From NCBI GenBank assembly GCA_018241685.1, contig JAFEDJ010000023.1, positions 29,994 through 93,993 of the forward strand: a stretch of DNA of 64,000 nucleotides, in the 5' to 3' direction. The notes below the pieces were generated by a model, which ran no database searches, was not told where the DNA came from, and worked only from the letters and a program-made list of their open reading frames with translations. The stretch's first letter is position 1. The number at the start of each line of letters is the position of its first letter. Below are positions 40,193 through 48,432 of this stretch, piece by piece. Source of the DNA: Pseudomonadota bacterium (GTDB taxonomy: Bacteria > Pseudomonadota > Gammaproteobacteria > Burkholderiales > Rhodocyclaceae). A program made the translations under genes and the position numbers.

Positions 40193-41587
40193 TCAGATCA
40201 CCTTCGAGTAACGGGTGCGCTCCCGGTCGGCGCGCAGGTACTTGTCAAAGACCATCGCAATCGCCCGCACCAGCATGCGGCCGGCCGGCAGCACGGTGAT
40301 CCACTGCTTGTCGATCTTCAGCAAGCCGCCCTTCTCCATCTCGCGCAAGTCGGCGAGTTCTGCGGCGAAATACTTGTTGAAGTCGATCAAGTGAGCAATC
40401 TCGATGGACTCTATGGACAGCTCGAAGTGGCACATCAGCGCCTGGATGATCGCCCGCCGCAGCAGGTCGTCCGGCGTCAGCTCGATGCCGCGCAGCACCG
40501 GCAGGCGGCCAGTGTCGATGATGTCGTAGTACTCGTCGAGGGTCTTCACGTTCTGCGCGTAGGTCGGGCCGACCTTGCCGATCGCCGACACGCCGAAGGC
40601 CAGCAGATCGCACTCCGCGTAGGTGGAGTAACCCTGGAAGTTGCGGTGCAGGCGCCCCTGGCGCTGAGCCGTGGTCAGCTCGTCGTCCGGCTTGGCGAAG
40701 TGGTCCATGCCGATATACACGTAGCCCGCCTCGGTCAGGCGGCGGATCGCCAGCTGCAGGATCTGCAGCTTGGTCTCGCCGGACGGCAGCTGCGCGTCGA
40801 TGATGCGGCGCTGGGGCTTGAACAAGCTCGGCAGGTGCGCGTAGTTGTAGATCGACAGGCGATCCGGCGACAGCGCCAGAATCTGCTCGAGGGTGCGGTT
40901 GAAGCTGATCACGTTCTGCTTGGGCAGGCCGTAGATCAGGTCCACGCTGACCGACTTGAAGCCATGGGCCCGCGCCGCGTCGATCACCAGCTTGGTTTCT
41001 TCCTCGCTCTGGACGCGGTTGACCGCCTTCTGCACGTCCGGATTGAAATCCTGAATGCCGACGCTCATGCGGTTGAAGCCCAGCTCGGCCAGCAACGCAA
41101 CGGTGGCTTCGTCCACCTTGCGCGGGTCCACCTCGATGGAATACTCACCGTCCGGCACCAGCGTGAAGTGCTTGCGGACCATGCCCATCAGGCGGCGCAG
41201 TTCGTCGTGGGACAGGAAGGTCGGCGTGCCGCCGCCCAGGTGCAATTGCAGCACTTCCCGCGGCCCGTCGAGCTTGGCCGCCTGCATGTCCACTTCCTTT
41301 TCGAGATAATCCAGATACTTGGCGGAGCGACCGTGATCCTTGGTGATGATCTTGTTGCACGCGCAGTAGTAGCAGATCGTATTGCAGAAGGGGATGTGGA
41401 AGTATAATGAGAGCGGTTTGCCGATTCCGCCGACAGTGCGCCTCCCGAGCCAGTGCTCCAGGGCATCGGAGTTGAACGCCTCGACGAAGCGGTCAGCGGT
41501 CGGGTACGACGTATACCTCGGGCCATTCACATCAAACTTGCGAATGAGCTCGGGATCGAATATCAGGTCTTTTTGTGTCGTGTTCAT
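40193..41587 (-). CDS. hemN: Oxygen-independent coproporphyrinogen III oxidase
   Basis: 464 residues, the length of true HemN. The radical-SAM cluster motif reads YFHIPFCNTICYYCAC (CxxxCxxC), and GGGTPTFL and FGVSAIG follow as expected. It decarboxylates two propionates of coproporphyrinogen III without oxygen, giving protoporphyrinogen for anaerobic haem synthesis. The divergent fnr and the FNR box at 41641 imply induction at low oxygen. The N-terminus lacks the shorter HemW-type start, so this is HemN and not HemW. Confidence 0.97.
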   Translation of the reverse strand: MNTTQKDLIFDPELIRKFDVNGPRYTSYPTADRFVEAFNSDALEHWLGRRTVGGIGKPLSLYFHIPFCNTICYYCACNKIITKDHGRSAKYLDYLEKEVDMQAAKLDGPREVLQLHLGGGTPTFLSHDELRRLMGMVRKHFTLVPDGEYSIEVDPRKVDEATVALLAELGFNRMSVGIQDFNPDVQKAVNRVQSEEETKLVIDAARAHGFKSVSVDLIYGLPKQNVISFNRTLEQILALSPDRLSIYNYAHLPSLFKPQRRIIDAQLPSGETKLQILQLAIRRLTEAGYVYIGMDHFAKPDDELTTAQRQGRLHRNFQGYSTYAECDLLAFGVSAIGKVGPTYAQNVKTLDEYYDIIDTGRLPVLRGIELTPDDLLRRAIIQALMCHFELSIESIEIAHLIDFNKYFAAELADLREMEKGGLLKIDKQWITVLPAGRMLVRAIAMVFDKYLRADRERTRYSKVI

Positions 41588-41640
41588 GGTGCACTTCTGT
41601 TGGTTGCGCTGAACAATCGCAGAATCGATCCAAAACAGTA

Positions 41641-41654
41641 TTGACGTGGATCAA
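41641..41654. promoter_or_regulatory. FNR/Anr box between hemN and fnr
   Basis: TTGACGTGGATCAA matches TTGAT-N4-ATCAA at nine of ten positions. It is 54 bases from the hemN start and about 52 from that of fnr, a distance allowing activation of hemN, autoregulation of fnr, or both. Confidence 0.88.
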
Positions 41655-41705
41655 AGGGCTCCAAACGTTGGTAAAACCATCCAGTTCAGGTGATTGCGCG
41701 TGCAG

Positions 41706-42440
41706 ATGAAATCGGTGATTCCGGTGACGGTCGTGGACATCAAGGTCGCGTGTTCCCAGTGCAACCTGCGGGAATTGTGTCTTCCCTTCGGCCTCGACCC
41801 CAATGAGATCGACCAGCTCGACGAGCTCGTCGGCAGCCGCCGCAAGATCAAGCGGCAGCAGCACCTCTACCGCTCCGGCGACAACTTCGAGGCGATCTAC
41901 GCAATCCGCGCCGGCTCGTTCAAGACCGACGTGATCCTTGAGGACGGCCGCGACCAGGTGACCGGCTTCCAGATGACCGGCGAAGTCCTGGGCCTAGACG
42001 GCATCAGCACCGAGCACCATTCCTGCAACGCCATCGCATTGGAAGACAGCGAAGTCTGCGTAATCCCCTTCAACCGGCTCGAAGAGCTGTCACGGGAAGT
42101 AGAGAGCCTGCAGCACCAGTTCCACAAGATCATGAGCCGCGAGATCGTCCGCGACCACGGCGTGATGATGCTGCTCGGCTCGATGCGCGCAGAAGAGCGG
42201 CTGGCGGCCTTTCTGCTGAACATGTCCCAGCGCTTCACCGCACGGGGCTTCTCGCCGTCGGAATTCCACCTGCGCATGACCCGCGACGAGATCGGCTCCT
42301 ACCTGGGCCTCAAGCTCGAGACGGTATCCCGCGCCTTCTCCCGCTTCCAGGAAGAAGGCCTGGTCGCCGTCCAGCAGAAGCACATCCGCATTCTCGACAC
42401 GCCGGGCCTGAAGCGCCTGCTCAACCACCACGCCGCCTGA
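41706..42440 (+). CDS. fnr: FNR-type anaerobic regulator
   Basis: 244 residues from MKSVIPVTVV; a GTG two codons upstream is possible. Cluster ligands are C16, C19 and C25 in CSQCNLRELC plus C107 in HHSCNA, matching the four cysteines of E. coli FNR that hold an oxygen-labile [4Fe-4S]. CRP-type effector fold (30-150), dimer helix, and HTH RDEIGSYLGLKLETVSRAFSRF near 185-206. It activates genes for anaerobic respiration and haem synthesis and represses aerobic ones. FNR box in its own promoter region suggests autoregulation. Confidence 0.96.
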   Translation: MKSVIPVTVVDIKVACSQCNLRELCLPFGLDPNEIDQLDELVGSRRKIKRQQHLYRSGDNFEAIYAIRAGSFKTDVILEDGRDQVTGFQMTGEVLGLDGISTEHHSCNAIALEDSEVCVIPFNRLEELSREVESLQHQFHKIMSREIVRDHGVMMLLGSMRAEERLAAFLLNMSQRFTARGFSPSEFHLRMTRDEIGSYLGLKLETVSRAFSRFQEEGLVAVQQKHIRILDTPGLKRLLNHHAA

Positions 42441-42459
42441 GCGCCGCCGGCACCCGGCC

Positions 42460-42846
42460 TCACAGCCAGGCCAGCCAGCCGAGCGGATCCTTGCTGACCG
42501 CCACCGACACGATCCACGACAGCGTCGCCAGCGCGCCCACGTAGGCCGCGGCGCGTTGCGCACGCGGTCGCGCCGCCTTCAGCGCAACACTCCCCAGCCC
42601 GATATAGACGAGCAAGCCCAGCACCTTGGCCGTCAACCAGGCATGCACAAAGGGGTATTGGGCAGCCATCCAGGCCAGGCCGAGCGCACTACCCAGCAGG
42701 CAGGAATCGACAACATGGGGCAGCACCCGGGTCAGACGCGCCCGCAATAGCGGCGAGCCGCTGAACGACCACCAGCCCCGCAATGCGAAGCCGCAACCGC
42801 TGAGCACCACGCAGGTGATGTGGAAATGCTTGAGAGCCAGATACAT
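42460..42846 (-). CDS. SirB2 family membrane protein
   Basis: 128 residues starting MYLALKHFHITCVV after GGAGG. Four helices with an HFHIT motif in helix 1 and VLPHVVDSCLLGSALG in helix 2, both typical of the SirB2 family. Function unknown. It converges on fnr. Confidence 0.88.
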   Translation of the reverse strand: MYLALKHFHITCVVLSGCGFALRGWWSFSGSPLLRARLTRVLPHVVDSCLLGSALGLAWMAAQYPFVHAWLTAKVLGLLVYIGLGSVALKAARPRAQRAAAYVGALATLSWIVSVAVSKDPLGWLAWL

Positions 42847-42890
42847 GCCGCGCCTCCATCGTTCCGCGGCAAAGCTCCGGGCTGCCGGCG

Positions 42891-42910
42891 GGCCCCGCAA
42901 GAACGGGGCC
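42891..42910. terminator. Possible hairpin between ODP-like gene and sirB2
   Basis: Perfect 7-bp stem GGCCCCG / CGGGGCC with a 6-base loop; no T-run on either strand. Confidence 0.3.
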
Positions 42911-42918
42911 GCAACACT

Positions 42919-43659
42919 TTAGCTGCGCAGCACGCCCACTTCCAGTGCAGCGAACCAGTTAATGAATCGCTGCACGTCCGCCCCCTGGTAAATGGCCCCA
43001 TGCTGCGGCACCAGCATGTCGATCTCCAGGCGGGAGACGCGCTCGCACCAGTCGCGCTTGGCCCGGTCCGAGCCCATCCAGCGCTTGTGAAAACCTTCCG
43101 CATGGCGGATGTGGCGGGAGAAGTCCTGCACATACAGCTCGTTATGATCCGCCGGCAACAGGGCTGCACCGACATCGCCCGAGAACAGGATCTTGGCCTT
43201 TGGATCGTACAGATGGAAATTGCCCGACGAGTGCAGGTAATGGGCCGGAATCGCCTGCAGCTCAAGACCATCGAGACGGATCGTCATGCCCGAATCGGGG
43301 ATCGGCACGAAGGTCGAATCCTGCCCGCCGAAATGGGGCAGAAAACTCTGCCACAACCAACTCGTATAGCACTTCAGGTCGGGCTTGAACTCCAGCCACA
43401 AGGCCAGCGAGGAAATGATGTCCGGATCCTGATGGGACGCGAAGATACCCGCCAGGCGTGTCGGATCGCACTCCGCCGACAACGCGGAGAATACCGACGG
43501 AAAGATCTCGATCCCACCCGGATCGCACAGCAGGGCCTCCTCCCCGTGAACGACCACATATTCATTGGTATCGATGATGTAACCAGGCTTGGTGGTATCC
43601 CGCGCGATCGCCAGCCAGCGATGTTCCTCGTCTTGGTAGATGCAATGGGCCTGTTTCAT
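42919..43659 (-). CDS. ODP-type diiron oxygen-binding metallo-beta-lactamase-fold protein
   Basis: 246 residues, soluble. The fold is that of flavodiiron proteins but without the flavodoxin domain. Predicted ligands are H76, D78 and D80 in SHQDPD, H143 in AHYLHSSGNF, D162 in LFSGDVG and H220 in VPQHGAIYQG; the HxDxD start replaces the classical HxExDH, and the AHxLHSxGNF stretch is that of oxygen-binding diiron proteins (ODP) described as chemotaxis oxygen sensors. It is seven bases downstream of the chemoreceptor-like gene, so they form an operon and probably a sensory complex. A hydrolase role cannot be excluded. Confidence 0.8.
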   Translation of the reverse strand: MKQAHCIYQDEEHRWLAIARDTTKPGYIIDTNEYVVVHGEEALLCDPGGIEIFPSVFSALSAECDPTRLAGIFASHQDPDIISSLALWLEFKPDLKCYTSWLWQSFLPHFGGQDSTFVPIPDSGMTIRLDGLELQAIPAHYLHSSGNFHLYDPKAKILFSGDVGAALLPADHNELYVQDFSRHIRHAEGFHKRWMGSDRAKRDWCERVSRLEIDMLVPQHGAIYQGADVQRFINWFAALEVGVLRS

Positions 43660-43666
43660 GGGTTTC

Positions 43667-44290
43667 CTAATCCTTTACGAGGCGTTCCTTGCCGAGAACT
43701 TCGAGGGATCGCTTGATCTGCGCGATCACCTCGGCAAAATCCGTCGAGACCTGCATCAATGCCGCACTGAAGCTGCCGCCATAGGCCGCCTCGATCTTCG
43801 CCGAACGAGCCAGCACACCGCCCAGTTCGACCAATTGCTGGGTTTCCTCGACCGCCGCGCGCAAACGCAGATCGAGGGAACGCAGGCGCACCTGCTGTTC
43901 AGCAAGCCGCGTGGCGCCACGCCTGCGAGCCTCCCGCGCACCCGGCACGCCCTCACCGCTGAGCCTCAAGGCCTCCGCCAGAATCGCTGCAATGCGCTGC
44001 TGCTGCACGACACCGGTGACACTCCCGACCGAGCCGGAAGTCATTTCCCTCAGGGATGCCATGTGGCGGGTCAGATCCTGGGCGAAGCGCCGCAACTCGT
44101 TGGACAGCACACCGAACCCGAGCGCCGCATTACCCGCCCGCTTGGCGAGAAAGATCGCATTGAGGGCCATCAGATTGATGCGGAAGGCCGTCGCCACGAT
44201 GGCCTTGATCTCCTCATTGACCCGGACGATACGGGCAAGCTCGCCGGTCCGCGGAGCAATCCCGTGAAAATTCGGTTCTGGCGCATTCAT
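43667..44290 (-). CDS. Soluble chemoreceptor-like signalling protein
   Basis: 207 residues, entirely helical in appearance, no membrane segment. The stretch NLMALNAIFLAKRAGNAALG followed by LSNELRRFAQ matches the hairpin tip of methyl-accepting chemotaxis proteins (typically [20 protein letters not shown], then VADEVRKLA), but the EAARAGE core is altered, so CheA/CheW binding may be weakened. The rest is long heptad helices. It precedes and is co-transcribed with the diiron-protein gene. Likely a cytoplasmic receptor-like adaptor; alternative is a general coiled-coil protein. Confidence 0.75.
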   Translation of the reverse strand: MNAPEPNFHGIAPRTGELARIVRVNEEIKAIVATAFRINLMALNAIFLAKRAGNAALGFGVLSNELRRFAQDLTRHMASLREMTSGSVGSVTGVVQQQRIAAILAEALRLSGEGVPGAREARRRGATRLAEQQVRLRSLDLRLRAAVEETQQLVELGGVLARSAKIEAAYGGSFSAALMQVSTDFAEVIAQIKRSLEVLGKERLVKD

Positions 44291-44413
44291 GTGGACTCTC
44301 TGGAGCAGGCAAACAGTGGTGGCTGATTAACGGCGAAGATGCAATCGGCTTGAGCCATTCGATGCGGAAAAGACGGCACCACCCCAACGTCACGCCGCCG
44401 GCGCCGTAAACGA

Positions 44414-44443
44414 GAAAACCCGCTGACGAATCAGCGGGTTTTC
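44414..44443 (-). terminator. Terminator of the tRNA operon
   Basis: Perfect 13-bp stem GAAAACCCGCTGA / TCAGCGGGTTTTC with a CGAA loop, and T-rich stem base on the minus strand, seven bases after the tRNA-His 3' end. Confidence 0.92.
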
Positions 44444-44450
44444 TTGTACT

Positions 44451-44527
44451 TGGGGCGACATACCGGTTTCGAACCGGTGACACCTGGAATCACAATCCAG
44501 TGCTCTACCAACTGAGCTAATGCCGCC
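44451..44527 (-). tRNA. tRNA-His (anticodon GTG)
   Basis: Cloverleaf with the extra G at -1 pairing C73, GCGGCAT/ATGTCGC acceptor stem, anticodon loop TTGTGAT and encoded CCA. Third in the minus-strand tRNA operon. Confidence 0.97.
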
Positions 44528-44574
44528 ACTGATGACCGCCGATCGAAATCGCCGATCTAGAACCTTTTAAAGAG

Positions 44575-44648
44575 CCTGCCCGACAGGAATCGAACCTGTA
44601 ACCCCCGGCTTAGAAGGCCGGTGCTCTATCCAGTTGAGCTACGGGCAG
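44575..44648 (-). tRNA. tRNA-Arg (anticodon TCT)
   Basis: Acceptor stem CTGCCCG/CGGGCAG, anticodon stem-loop CCGGCCTTCTAAGCCGG, T-loop TTCGATT, discriminator G. CCA is not encoded. Second in the operon. Confidence 0.95.
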
Positions 44649-44675
44649 TTCGCCGTGGGCACCCGGGTCAAGCTT

Positions 44676-44752
44676 TGGTCGGGGTGGAGAGATTCGAACT
44701 CCCGACATCTTGCTCCCAAAGCAAGCGCGCTACCGGACTGCGCTACACCCCG
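44676..44752 (-). tRNA. tRNA-Pro (anticodon TGG)
   Basis: Acceptor stem CGGGGTG/CACCCCG, anticodon loop TTTGGGA, discriminator A and encoded CCA. First in the operon, just after a strong promoter. Confidence 0.97.
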
Positions 44753-44762
44753 AGAGCCGCGA

Positions 44763-44791
44763 ATATTACACACCAATCGAAAGCTCGTCAA
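44763..44791 (-). promoter_or_regulatory. Promoter of the tRNA-Pro-Arg-His operon
   Basis: On the minus strand TTGACG (44786-44791), 17-base spacer, TAATAT (44763-44768). The predicted start is a few bases before tRNA-Pro. Confidence 0.85.
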
Positions 44792-45104
44792 ATAAAATTG
44801 GCACGAATTTTCATGTTCGACGAAATTCGTGCCTGCGGGACGCTTCAGGTCACGATGCATCACCTCCTCGCGCGCCCACCCGAACGCATGCCTTCCGGGT
44901 AAGCGTTGCATGCGCGCAACAAATTGAATTCACACAAATTGACCTAGATCACAGCTTTCGTTGTGCAACGCAATAAATCAGTAGGATTACCAATACCAGG
45001 ATCCCCCTCGCAGGGTAAAATCCGGCCCGGCCCCAGACGCCCCGAAGCCCCGTGGCAACGGCAACCCAATAGCCGCACGATTCGCACTCACCCGAGTACC
45101 CATC
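44792..45104. other. Intergenic region with dyads upstream of the GNAT/CoA-ligase gene
   Basis: Gene-free stretch of over 300 bases. It holds GTTGC-ATGCGC-GCAAC (44905-44920), CGTTG-TG-CAACG (44959-44970) and an FNR/CRP-like TTGACCTAGATCAC (44939-44952) between them. These may be operators for the downstream gene; no RNA or open frame of merit was seen. Confidence 0.5.
44939..44952 (+). promoter_or_regulatory. FNR/CRP-like palindrome
   Basis: TTGACCTAGATCAC matches TTGAT-N4-ATCAA at eight of ten positions. It is about 155 bases upstream of the acetyltransferase start, so it fits activation only if the transcription start is well upstream of that codon. Confidence 0.35.
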
Positions 45105-47792
45105 ATGAACGAACAGCACTACCTCACGCCCCTCTTCGAGCCCCGCTCCGTGGCCATCATCGGCGCCAGCGAAAGAGAGCTGTCCCTCGGCAACATCCTC
45201 GTCCGCAACATGCTGGAGGCCGGCTTCAAGGGCAAGCTGTTCACCGTCAATCCCAAGTACGACCAAGTGCTGGGCGTCCCCTGTTACAAGAGCGTCGAGG
45301 ACATCCCCCAGCGCCTCGACCTGGCCGTCATCACCACCAAGGCCGACCGCGTGCCGGCCATCGTCGACGCCTGTGGGCGCGCCGGCTGCAAATCCGTGGT
45401 GGTGCTGCCGTCAGGCTTCTCCGACGCCGGGCCGCGTGGCCGCATGCTCGAGAAGAACACGGTCGAAAACGCCCGCCGCCACCGCATCCGCCTGCTTGGC
45501 CCCAACTGTCTGGGCGTGCTGCGCCCCGAACTCGGCCTCAACGCCAGCTTCGCCCACGGCGGCGCCATCAAGGGGTCGATCGGCCTGATCTCCCAGTCCG
45601 GCGCACTCTGTTCAGCGATTCTCGACTGGGCGCGGCCCAACAACGTCGGCTTCTCGTCCGTCGTATCCCTCGGCACCTCGGTCGACATCGATTTCGGTGA
45701 GGTCCTCGAATTCATGGTCTCGGACGCCCGCACCGAGAGCATCTTCCTATATGTAGAAGGCATCAAGGACGCGCGCCGCTTCGTCAGTGCGCTACGCGCC
45801 GCGGCCCGCGTCAAGCCGGTGCTGCTGATCAAGGTCGGTCGCCACCCGGCCGGCTCCCACGCCGCGCTGCTGCACTCCGGCGCCACGGTCGGCGAGGACG
45901 CGGTGTTCGACGCCGCCCTGCGCCGCGCCGGCGTGATCCGCCTGTACAACATGGGCCAGCTGTTCGCCGCCGCCAACGCGCTGTTCTCCCACTTCCGCCC
46001 GCGCGGCAACCGCCTGGCCGTGATCACCAACGGCGGCGGCCCCGGCGTGATGGCCGCCGACCGCGCCGCCGACCTGCGCATCCCGCTGGCCACGCTGTCC
46101 GATGGCACGATTGCCAAGCTCAACGAAATCCTGCCGGCCAACTGGTCCCACTGCAATCCGGTGGACATCATCGGTGACGCCGACCCGGAGCGTTACAGCA
46201 AGACTCTCGACATCGTGCTGGCCGACGAGAACGTGGAAGGCGTGCTGACCATCCTGACCCCCCAGGCCATGGCCCGCCCCACCGAAGTCGCGCAAAAGGT
46301 CATCGAGATCGAACGGGCTGCCGACAAACCGGTGTTCACCTGCTGGATGGGCGAGGAGCAAGTCCGTGAGGGGCGCAAGCTGTTCGAGACAGCCGGCATT
46401 CCCACCTTCCGAACGCCGGAACCGGCGGTCGAGCTGTTCGGCCACATCTCGGCCTACTACCGCAACCAGAAACTGCTGGTTCAGACGCCGAGCTCCCTGT
46501 CCTCCGACCTCAACCCGCCGTCGGTGGAAAGCGCCCGCCTGGTCATCGAAACGGCCCTGTCCGAACGCCGCAAGAACCTCAACGAGATGGAGTCCAAGGC
46601 CCTGCTGGCTGCCTTCCGGATCCCTATCGCGCAGACTGTCGTCGCCCGCTCCGCCACCGAGGCAATGGTGCTGGCCGAAGAACTGGGCCTGCCGGTCGCC
46701 ATGAAGATCGACTCCCCGTCGATCACCCACAAGGCCGACACCGGCGGCGTGCGCCTCAACCTCAGCGGCCTCGCCGCCGTGCGCTCCGCCTACCAGGAGA
46801 TCCTTGAGGAAGTGAAGCGCAAGCGCCCCGACGCCATCATCAACGGGGTTGCCATCGAACCGATGGTCATCAAGCCCTACGGCCGCGAGCTGATGGTCGG
46901 CGCCTTCCGCGACCCGATCTTCGGGCCGGTGATCACCTTCGGCGAAGGCGGCGCCCACGTCGAGATCCAGGCCGACCGCGCGGTAGCCCTGCCGCCGCTC
47001 AACAATTACCTGGTCAAGGATCTGATCAAGTCCACCCGCGTCTCCACGCTGCTTGGCGAATACCGCAACATGCCGCCGATCAATATGGAGTCGCTGGAGT
47101 TCGTGCTGCTGCGCATCTCCGAAATGGTCTGCGAACTGCCGTGGATCCGCGTGATGGACATCAACCCGCTGATCGTGGACGAGCACGGCGCCGTCGCCGT
47201 CGACGCGCGCATCGTGGTGGACAACATCGCCCCCACCGCCGACCGCTACGACCACATGGCGATCCACCCCTATCCGTCGCACCTGATCACCAAGATCTCG
47301 ATGCCGGAGGGCGAGATCACCGTGCGGCCGATCAAGCCCGAAGATGCGGATCTGGAAATCGAGTTCGTGCGCAAGCTGTCACCGGAGACCAAGTACCTGC
47401 GCTTCATGAACACCCTGCGCGAGATGCCGCCGGCGATGGTCGCCCGCCTCACGCAGATCGACTACGACCGGGAAATGGCCTTCGTCGCCACCATCGAGGA
47501 AGACGGCGTCGAAGTGGAAATCGGCGTGACCCGTTACGCGGTCAATCCGGATGGCGAAACCTGTGAATTTGCGATCGTCGTCGCCGAGGACTGGCAGCAC
47601 CGCGGCCTCGCCCGGCGCCTGATGGGCGTGCTGATCGAAACCGCGCGCAACCGCGGCCTGCACGCGATGACCGGGATCTTCCTGTCGAACAATGAACGCA
47701 TGCTGAAATTCGTCGCCAGCCTGGGCTTCGTGCTGACCAACGACCCGGAAGACAACACCGTCAAGCACGGCATCCTGACCCTGCAGGGCTGA
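45105..47792 (+). CDS. Pat-like protein lysine acetyltransferase (CoA-ligase fold fused to GNAT)
   Basis: 895 residues. N-terminal CoA-binding Rossmann domain (VAIIGASERELSLG), succinyl-CoA-synthetase-like domain with SQSGALCSAI, ATP-grasp segment (AVALPPLNN region near 620-630), then a C-terminal GNAT domain with VVAEDWQHRGLARRLMG as the acetyl-CoA loop. Proteins of this order (Pat, YfiQ) acetylate lysines such as that of acetyl-CoA synthetase and switch carbon metabolism; the ligase half is usually regulatory only. The ribosome site is weak. tag follows by two bases. Confidence 0.9.
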   Translation: MNEQHYLTPLFEPRSVAIIGASERELSLGNILVRNMLEAGFKGKLFTVNPKYDQVLGVPCYKSVEDIPQRLDLAVITTKADRVPAIVDACGRAGCKSVVVLPSGFSDAGPRGRMLEKNTVENARRHRIRLLGPNCLGVLRPELGLNASFAHGGAIKGSIGLISQSGALCSAILDWARPNNVGFSSVVSLGTSVDIDFGEVLEFMVSDARTESIFLYVEGIKDARRFVSALRAAARVKPVLLIKVGRHPAGSHAALLHSGATVGEDAVFDAALRRAGVIRLYNMGQLFAAANALFSHFRPRGNRLAVITNGGGPGVMAADRAADLRIPLATLSDGTIAKLNEILPANWSHCNPVDIIGDADPERYSKTLDIVLADENVEGVLTILTPQAMARPTEVAQKVIEIERAADKPVFTCWMGEEQVREGRKLFETAGIPTFRTPEPAVELFGHISAYYRNQKLLVQTPSSLSSDLNPPSVESARLVIETALSERRKNLNEMESKALLAAFRIPIAQTVVARSATEAMVLAEELGLPVAMKIDSPSITHKADTGGVRLNLSGLAAVRSAYQEILEEVKRKRPDAIINGVAIEPMVIKPYGRELMVGAFRDPIFGPVITFGEGGAHVEIQADRAVALPPLNNYLVKDLIKSTRVSTLLGEYRNMPPINMESLEFVLLRISEMVCELPWIRVMDINPLIVDEHGAVAVDARIVVDNIAPTADRYDHMAIHPYPSHLITKISMPEGEITVRPIKPEDADLEIEFVRKLSPETKYLRFMNTLREMPPAMVARLTQIDYDREMAFVATIEEDGVEVEIGVTRYAVNPDGETCEFAIVVAEDWQHRGLARRLMGVLIETARNRGLHAMTGIFLSNNERMLKFVASLGFVLTNDPEDNTVKHGILTLQG

Positions 47793-47794
47793 GG

Positions 47795-48394
47795 ATGAAC
47801 AACACCAACCAACCCGTCCGCTGCGCCTGGTGCGGGGACGCCCCCCTGTACCAGGCCTACCACGACGAGGAATGGGGCGTGCCGCTGCACGACGACCGCG
47901 CCCTGTTCGAGCTCCTGACCCTCGAAGGCGCCCAGGCCGGGCTATCGTGGATCACCGTGCTGCGCAAGCGCGAGAACTACCGCCAGGCCTTCGCCGGCTT
48001 CGACCCGGCCGTCGTGGCCCACTTCACCGAAGCCGACCAGGCCGCCCTCCTCGCCAACCCGGGCATCGTCCGCAACCGCCTGAAGGTCGCCTCCACCATC
48101 GACAACGCCCGCGCGTTCCTGGAAATCCAGGCCGAGTTCGGCAGCTTCGACGCCTGGCTGTGGCGCTTCGTGGATGGCCAGCCGATCCACAACAGCCTGC
48201 GCAGCCTCGCCGACGCCCAGGCCAGCACGCCGCTGTCCGACCAGCTCAGCAAGGCGCTCAAGAAGCGCGGCTTCCGCTTCGTCGGCACAACCATCTGCTA
48301 CGCCTTCATGCAGGCCGCCGGCATGGTCAACGACCACACCACCGACTGCTTCCGCCATCAGGAAGTCGTCGCGTTATCATCGCGCCCTCTGTAA
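47795..48394 (+). CDS. tag: DNA-3-methyladenine glycosylase I
   Basis: 199 residues. Zinc residues C10 and the NDHTTDCFRH histidine/cysteine near the end, and the family strings YHDEEWGVP, LEGAQAGLSW and GFRFVG. Tag removes 3-methyladenine from DNA. It starts two bases after the acetyltransferase stop, so it is co-transcribed with it. Confidence 0.95.
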   Translation: MNNTNQPVRCAWCGDAPLYQAYHDEEWGVPLHDDRALFELLTLEGAQAGLSWITVLRKRENYRQAFAGFDPAVVAHFTEADQAALLANPGIVRNRLKVASTIDNARAFLEIQAEFGSFDAWLWRFVDGQPIHNSLRSLADAQASTPLSDQLSKALKKRGFRFVGTTICYAFMQAAGMVNDHTTDCFRHQEVVALSSRPL

Positions 48395-48432
48395 CACTCA
48401 AGCGCCGGCCTGATGGGGCCGGCCCGCGAAAG

